Source of the DNA: a candidate division TM6 bacterium UASB340
GTDB taxonomy: Bacteria > Babelota > Babeliae > Babelales > UASB340
Length of the DNA stretch: 53,710 nucleotides
Direction of reading: 5' to 3'
Assembly (NCBI GenBank): GCA_001468925.1
Contig: LDIX01000002.1
Location: forward strand, 5,119 to 58,828
This document shows positions 51,277 through 53,710 of this stretch, piece by piece. The stretch's first letter is position 1. Each line of letters opens with the position of its first letter. The notes under the pieces are model-generated. The model did no database searches. It saw only the letters and a list, made by a program, of their open reading frames with translations, and was not told where the DNA came from. Both the position numbers and the translations under genes were made by a program.

Positions 51277-51307
51277 ATATTAAAACACACTAAATATTGA
51301 ATGTCAA
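51277..51307 (-). promoter_or_regulatory. promoter for the DUF2975-xre operon
   Basis: On the minus strand a perfect TTGACA (51307-51302) and a TAATAT (51282-51277) are 19 bases apart; TTTAAT gives a 17-base spacer. It lies about 40 bases before the DUF2975 start. It is the clearest promoter in the window. Confidence 0.6.
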
Positions 51308-51315
51308 TATAATTT

Positions 51316-51330
51316 TATCGAAAATCGATA
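51316..51330. promoter_or_regulatory. perfect palindrome TATCGA-AAA-TCGATA, operator candidate
   Basis: A 15-base site with perfect dyad symmetry, eight bases upstream of the -35 box of the DUF2975-xre promoter and followed on the plus strand by seven T. It could be the Xre binding site or a hairpin; its position favours regulation. Confidence 0.45.
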
Positions 51331-51474
51331 TTTTTTTATCAAATAACAATAATTTAAAATTAATATATGCGCCCTTGCGATTATCAAAAAATTATCTTTA
51401 CAAAAATCAGCACTAATTTAAACTTTTAAGATCGTATATAAACAGATTATTAATCAATTTTTATAGGAGTCCTT

Positions 51475-53457
51475 ATGGAGCTAATGCATTATTCAATAAT
51501 GTTTTTTGGCACAAGTTTTCTAGGAATACTTGTAGTCGCATTGTTATTTTGGAATATTTTAAAACAAAAGATAGAAAATAAAAAGGCAGAAAAAATTGCT
51601 GATTTAATAAGATCCGGAGCAATGACATTTCTTAAAAAAGAATATTCAATTTTAGCAATTTTTATTGTTATTGCATTTGGACTTATATCATATGCAACAG
51701 AAAGTATAATTATTGGATTTGCTTATATCGCCGGAGCAATAAGCTCAATGCTTGCAGGTTACATTGGAATGAAAGCTGCAACAAGAGCTAATGTAGCTAC
51801 AACAATGGCTGCAAAAGATAGCGGAGAACGTAAAGCATTTATGACCGCTCTTTTTGGTGGTGCAGTAATGGGTTTTGTAGTTGCCGTTCTTGGCTTAATT
51901 GGACTTGGATCATTGTTTCTTTTATTTGTAAGAAGCACTGACGTTAACTTTGCACAAGCTATCACAGTTTACGGTTTAGGAGCAAGCTCAATAGCATTAT
52001 TTGCTCGTGTTGGTGGCGGAATATTTACAAAAGCAGCTGACGTTGGAGCTGATCTTGTTGGTAAAATTGAAATGGGAATTCCTGAAGACGATCCAAGAAA
52101 TCCGGCGGTAATTGCAGACAACGTTGGTGACTGCGTTGGTGATACAGCCGGTATGGGTGCGGATATTTTCGAAAGTTATATTGGCGCAACATTGGCAGCA
52201 ATGACATTGGCATTTACAGCATTTCCGGGAAATTTATTATACATTTCATTACCATTGGTTCTTATTACAATTGGTTTAATCGGTTCAATCATTGCCTTAA
52301 TTACAATACCGTTATTCAGAGGAAAATTAAGTTCAATGCTTCATAATTCTACATATGTAGCAATTATTTTCTTTCTTGCCGGAACATATGGTTATATAAA
52401 ATATGTCGGTATAGATCTTAAATTATTTGGTGCCGTAATATTAGGTGCTTTATCAGGCGTAATAATTGGTCGCATAACTGATTATTATACAAGCGGTAAA
52501 CCTGTACAAAAACTTGCTGAGTCATCACAAACAGGTGCGGGAACAAATTTAATTTATGGTTTATCAATTGGATTTGAATCAATTGTAGCTCCTGTAATTT
52601 CATTAGCTTTAATTATATTTTTCTCATTTAAATATTTTGGCGAATTATATGGAATAGCAATTGCTGCCGTTTCTATGCTTTCAACCGTCGGCATTACGAT
52701 GTCTGTTGACGCATATGGCCCTATTGCAGACAATGCAGGCGGAATATCGGAAATGTCAGGCTTTGGCCCAAATGTTAGAAAAATCACAGATAAATTGGAT
52801 GCTCTTGGAAATATGACTGCAGCTTTAGGTAAAGGCTTTGCAATAGGTTCTGCTGCGTTAACAGCATTAGCAATTTTTGCAGCTTACTCTGAAACAGCCG
52901 GAATGCCGGGAATTGATATTTTAAATCCGCTAGTAATAGTTGGAATGTTTATTGGAAGCACATTACCATTTTTACTTTCAGCTCTTACTATGAAATCGGT
53001 AGGCAAGGCTGCATGGCAAATGGTTATTGAAGTAAGAAGACAATTTAAATCTATAAAAGGTCTATCTGAAGGTAAAGCAGATGCTGACTACAATAAGTGT
53101 ATTGAAATTTCTACAAATGCAGCTTTAAAAGAAATGATATTACCAGGTATTTTGACAATTGGAGCACCTGTTACAATAAAATATGCTTTGGGAAATATAG
53201 CTCTTGGTGGATTCTTAGCAGGAGCAACTCTTTCAGGTATTTTACTTGCTCTGACAATGGCAAACGCCGGTGGAGCATGGGATAATGCTAAAAAGTATAT
53301 TGAAGAAGGTCACTTTGGCGGTAAAGGCTCAGATGCTCATAAAGCAGCTGTAGTTGGCGACACCGTTGGCGATCCATTTAAAGATACTTCCGGTCCTTCT
53401 TTGAATATTTTAATTAAGTTAATGGCTGTTATTTCTTTATTACTAGCAACGCTTTAA
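51475..53457 (+). CDS. hppA: membrane-bound ion-translocating pyrophosphatase (K+-stimulated type)
   Basis: Uses pyrophosphate to pump protons or sodium across the membrane. The 660-residue protein has about 16 helices. [20 protein letters not shown] (about 189-208) and the following [15 protein letters not shown] are the substrate and Mg-binding signature. Near the end is [18 protein letters not shown]. At the switch position the sequence is GNMTAA (445-450), that is Ala in the GNTT(A/K)A motif, which marks the potassium-dependent class. H+ versus Na+ specificity cannot be read by eye. AGGAG before the ATG supports the start. Inverted repeats follow and may end transcription. It fits a PPi-based economy. 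Confidence 0.94.
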   Translation: MELMHYSIMFFGTSFLGILVVALLFWNILKQKIENKKAEKIADLIRSGAMTFLKKEYSILAIFIVIAFGLISYATESIIIGFAYIAGAISSMLAGYIGMKAATRANVATTMAAKDSGERKAFMTALFGGAVMGFVVAVLGLIGLGSLFLLFVRSTDVNFAQAITVYGLGASSIALFARVGGGIFTKAADVGADLVGKIEMGIPEDDPRNPAVIADNVGDCVGDTAGMGADIFESYIGATLAAMTLAFTAFPGNLLYISLPLVLITIGLIGSIIALITIPLFRGKLSSMLHNSTYVAIIFFLAGTYGYIKYVGIDLKLFGAVILGALSGVIIGRITDYYTSGKPVQKLAESSQTGAGTNLIYGLSIGFESIVAPVISLALIIFFSFKYFGELYGIAIAAVSMLSTVGITMSVDAYGPIADNAGGISEMSGFGPNVRKITDKLDALGNMTAALGKGFAIGSAALTALAIFAAYSETAGMPGIDILNPLVIVGMFIGSTLPFLLSALTMKSVGKAAWQMVIEVRRQFKSIKGLSEGKADADYNKCIEISTNAALKEMILPGILTIGAPVTIKYALGNIALGGFLAGATLSGILLALTMANAGGAWDNAKKYIEEGHFGGKGSDAHKAAVVGDTVGDPFKDTSGPSLNILIKLMAVISLLLATL

Positions 53458-53474
53458 AAAAAATTAGGTCCTAA

Positions 53475-53535
53475 ATCAAGTCTAGGATGACAAATAAAAG
53501 ACTATAATACTGTTTTTTGTCATCCCGGACTTGAT
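53475..53535. repeat. imperfect inverted repeat of the dispersed element, degenerate copies
   Basis: ATCAAGTC-TA-GGATGACAAA (53475-53494) pairs with TTTGTCATCC-CG-GACTTGAT (53516-53535), 18 of 20 positions matching, with 21 bases in the loop including a T-run. It resembles the GTCATCCCGGG element at 53594 in a degenerate form and lies 17 bases past hppA, so it may act as its terminator. Confidence 0.7.
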
Positions 53536-53593
53536 CCATTACTGTCCGAAGTGATATTTTTATATTTAAAATTAAGTGAAAAATAAAGTTTTG

Positions 53594-53622
53594 GTCATCC
53601 CGGGCATAGACCCGGGATCTCC
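53594..53622. repeat. dispersed palindromic repeat, copy 2
   Basis: GTCATCCCGGG-CATAGA-CCCGGGATCTCC: same element as at 397-424 with loop CATAGA instead of CTCAGA. The core eight-base arms (53598-53605 and 53612-53619) are perfect. Confidence 0.88.
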
Positions 53623-53687
53623 ATTTACACATTCATAAAAAGTTATTTAAATAAAGTATTTTTAATTATTTGTGAAAGTACAAGAAA

Positions 53688-53710
53688 GAGATCCCGGGTC
53701 TATGCCCGGG
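53688..53710. repeat. dispersed palindromic repeat, copy 3 (inverted, cut by window end)
   Basis: The 23 bases to the window end are the perfect reverse complement of 53599-53621. The two copies are therefore a head-to-head inverted pair separated by about 65 bases of AT-rich sequence. The element certainly continues outside the window. Confidence 0.88.

Noticed and set aside
51397-51440. Promoter for hppA (TTTACA and TATATA elements)
   Set aside because: Spacing of the available -35 and -10 pairs does not fit; no confident promoter assigned.
1-53710. CRISPR arrays, tRNA genes, rRNA genes, transposases or IS elements
   Set aside because: No regularly spaced direct repeats, no cloverleaf apart from the tmRNA, no rRNA segments and no transposase-like ORF were seen on either strand. 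The palindromic repeats are not CRISPR-like.

Overview
The window is strongly AT-rich, gene-dense DNA from a Gram-negative-type bacterium. It encodes two outer-membrane beta-barrel candidates, a PBP1A-type peptidoglycan synthase, MurG, several lipoproteins and many Sec-exported proteins. Vitamin and energy genes look scavenging or PPi-based: BioY plus BirA with no biotin synthesis genes here, and a membrane pyrophosphatase. There is also an exported eukaryote-like kinase, exported proteases, a long exported coiled-coil protein and an EndoU-type toxin. This fits an intracellular or protist-associated bacterium with a reduced genome. My best guess is a member of Candidatus Dependentiae (TM6), inferred from gene mix and style and not proven; 16S or ribosomal-protein phylogeny would settle it.

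Layout. 1-575: tmRNA gene (minus) with its tag reading frame, then a palindromic dispersed repeat. 575-6150: rsmA, two exported proteins (one a zinc metallopeptidase), a Nudix protein and an exported clostripain-like (C11) protease. 6151-9750: leuS, tal, a very acidic small protein and a cluster of nested palindromic repeats. 9768-11439 (minus): DUF2062 - smpB - birA, overlapping by ATGA, so both tmRNA and its partner SmpB lie in this window. 11505-12966: an exported protein, an NQO-like flavoprotein and a small membrane protein. 13106-19874 (minus): polA, rpmA, secF, rho, tsaD. 19966-22515: ruvX, a zinc ribbon, tsaB, rsmE and a small exported protein. 22599-28462: gpmI, an exported kinase-like protein converging on a short murG, a TPR lipoprotein and a DciA-like protein. 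28551-37335: transketolase, a porin-like protein, then the aspS - NtrY-like kinase - FKBP lipoprotein - HIT operon. 37387-44346 (minus): bioY - mrcA - beta-barrel - giant coiled coil. 44548-50016: a four-gene cassette of pentapeptide-like exported protein, EndoU-tailed exported toxin, likely immunity protein and membrane protein. 50077-53457: a small exported protein, an Xre/DUF2975 pair with a visible promoter and palindrome, and hppA. 53458-53710: inverted copies of the dispersed repeat that also occurs beside ssrA.

How the genes fit together. Housekeeping functions include translation (aspS, leuS, rpmA), rRNA processing and modification (rsmA, rsmE, ruvX), tRNA t6A synthesis (tsaB, tsaD), ribosome rescue (ssrA, smpB), DNA replication and repair (polA, DciA-like), Rho termination and secretion (secF). 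Carbon metabolism is represented by the non-oxidative pentose phosphate pair tal/tkt and gpmI. The exported set (kinase, C11 and HExxH proteases, EndoU protein, coiled coil, pentapeptide protein) is the most likely source of host- or competitor-directed functions. The most notable candidate system is the EndoU toxin/immunity cassette at 44548-50016.
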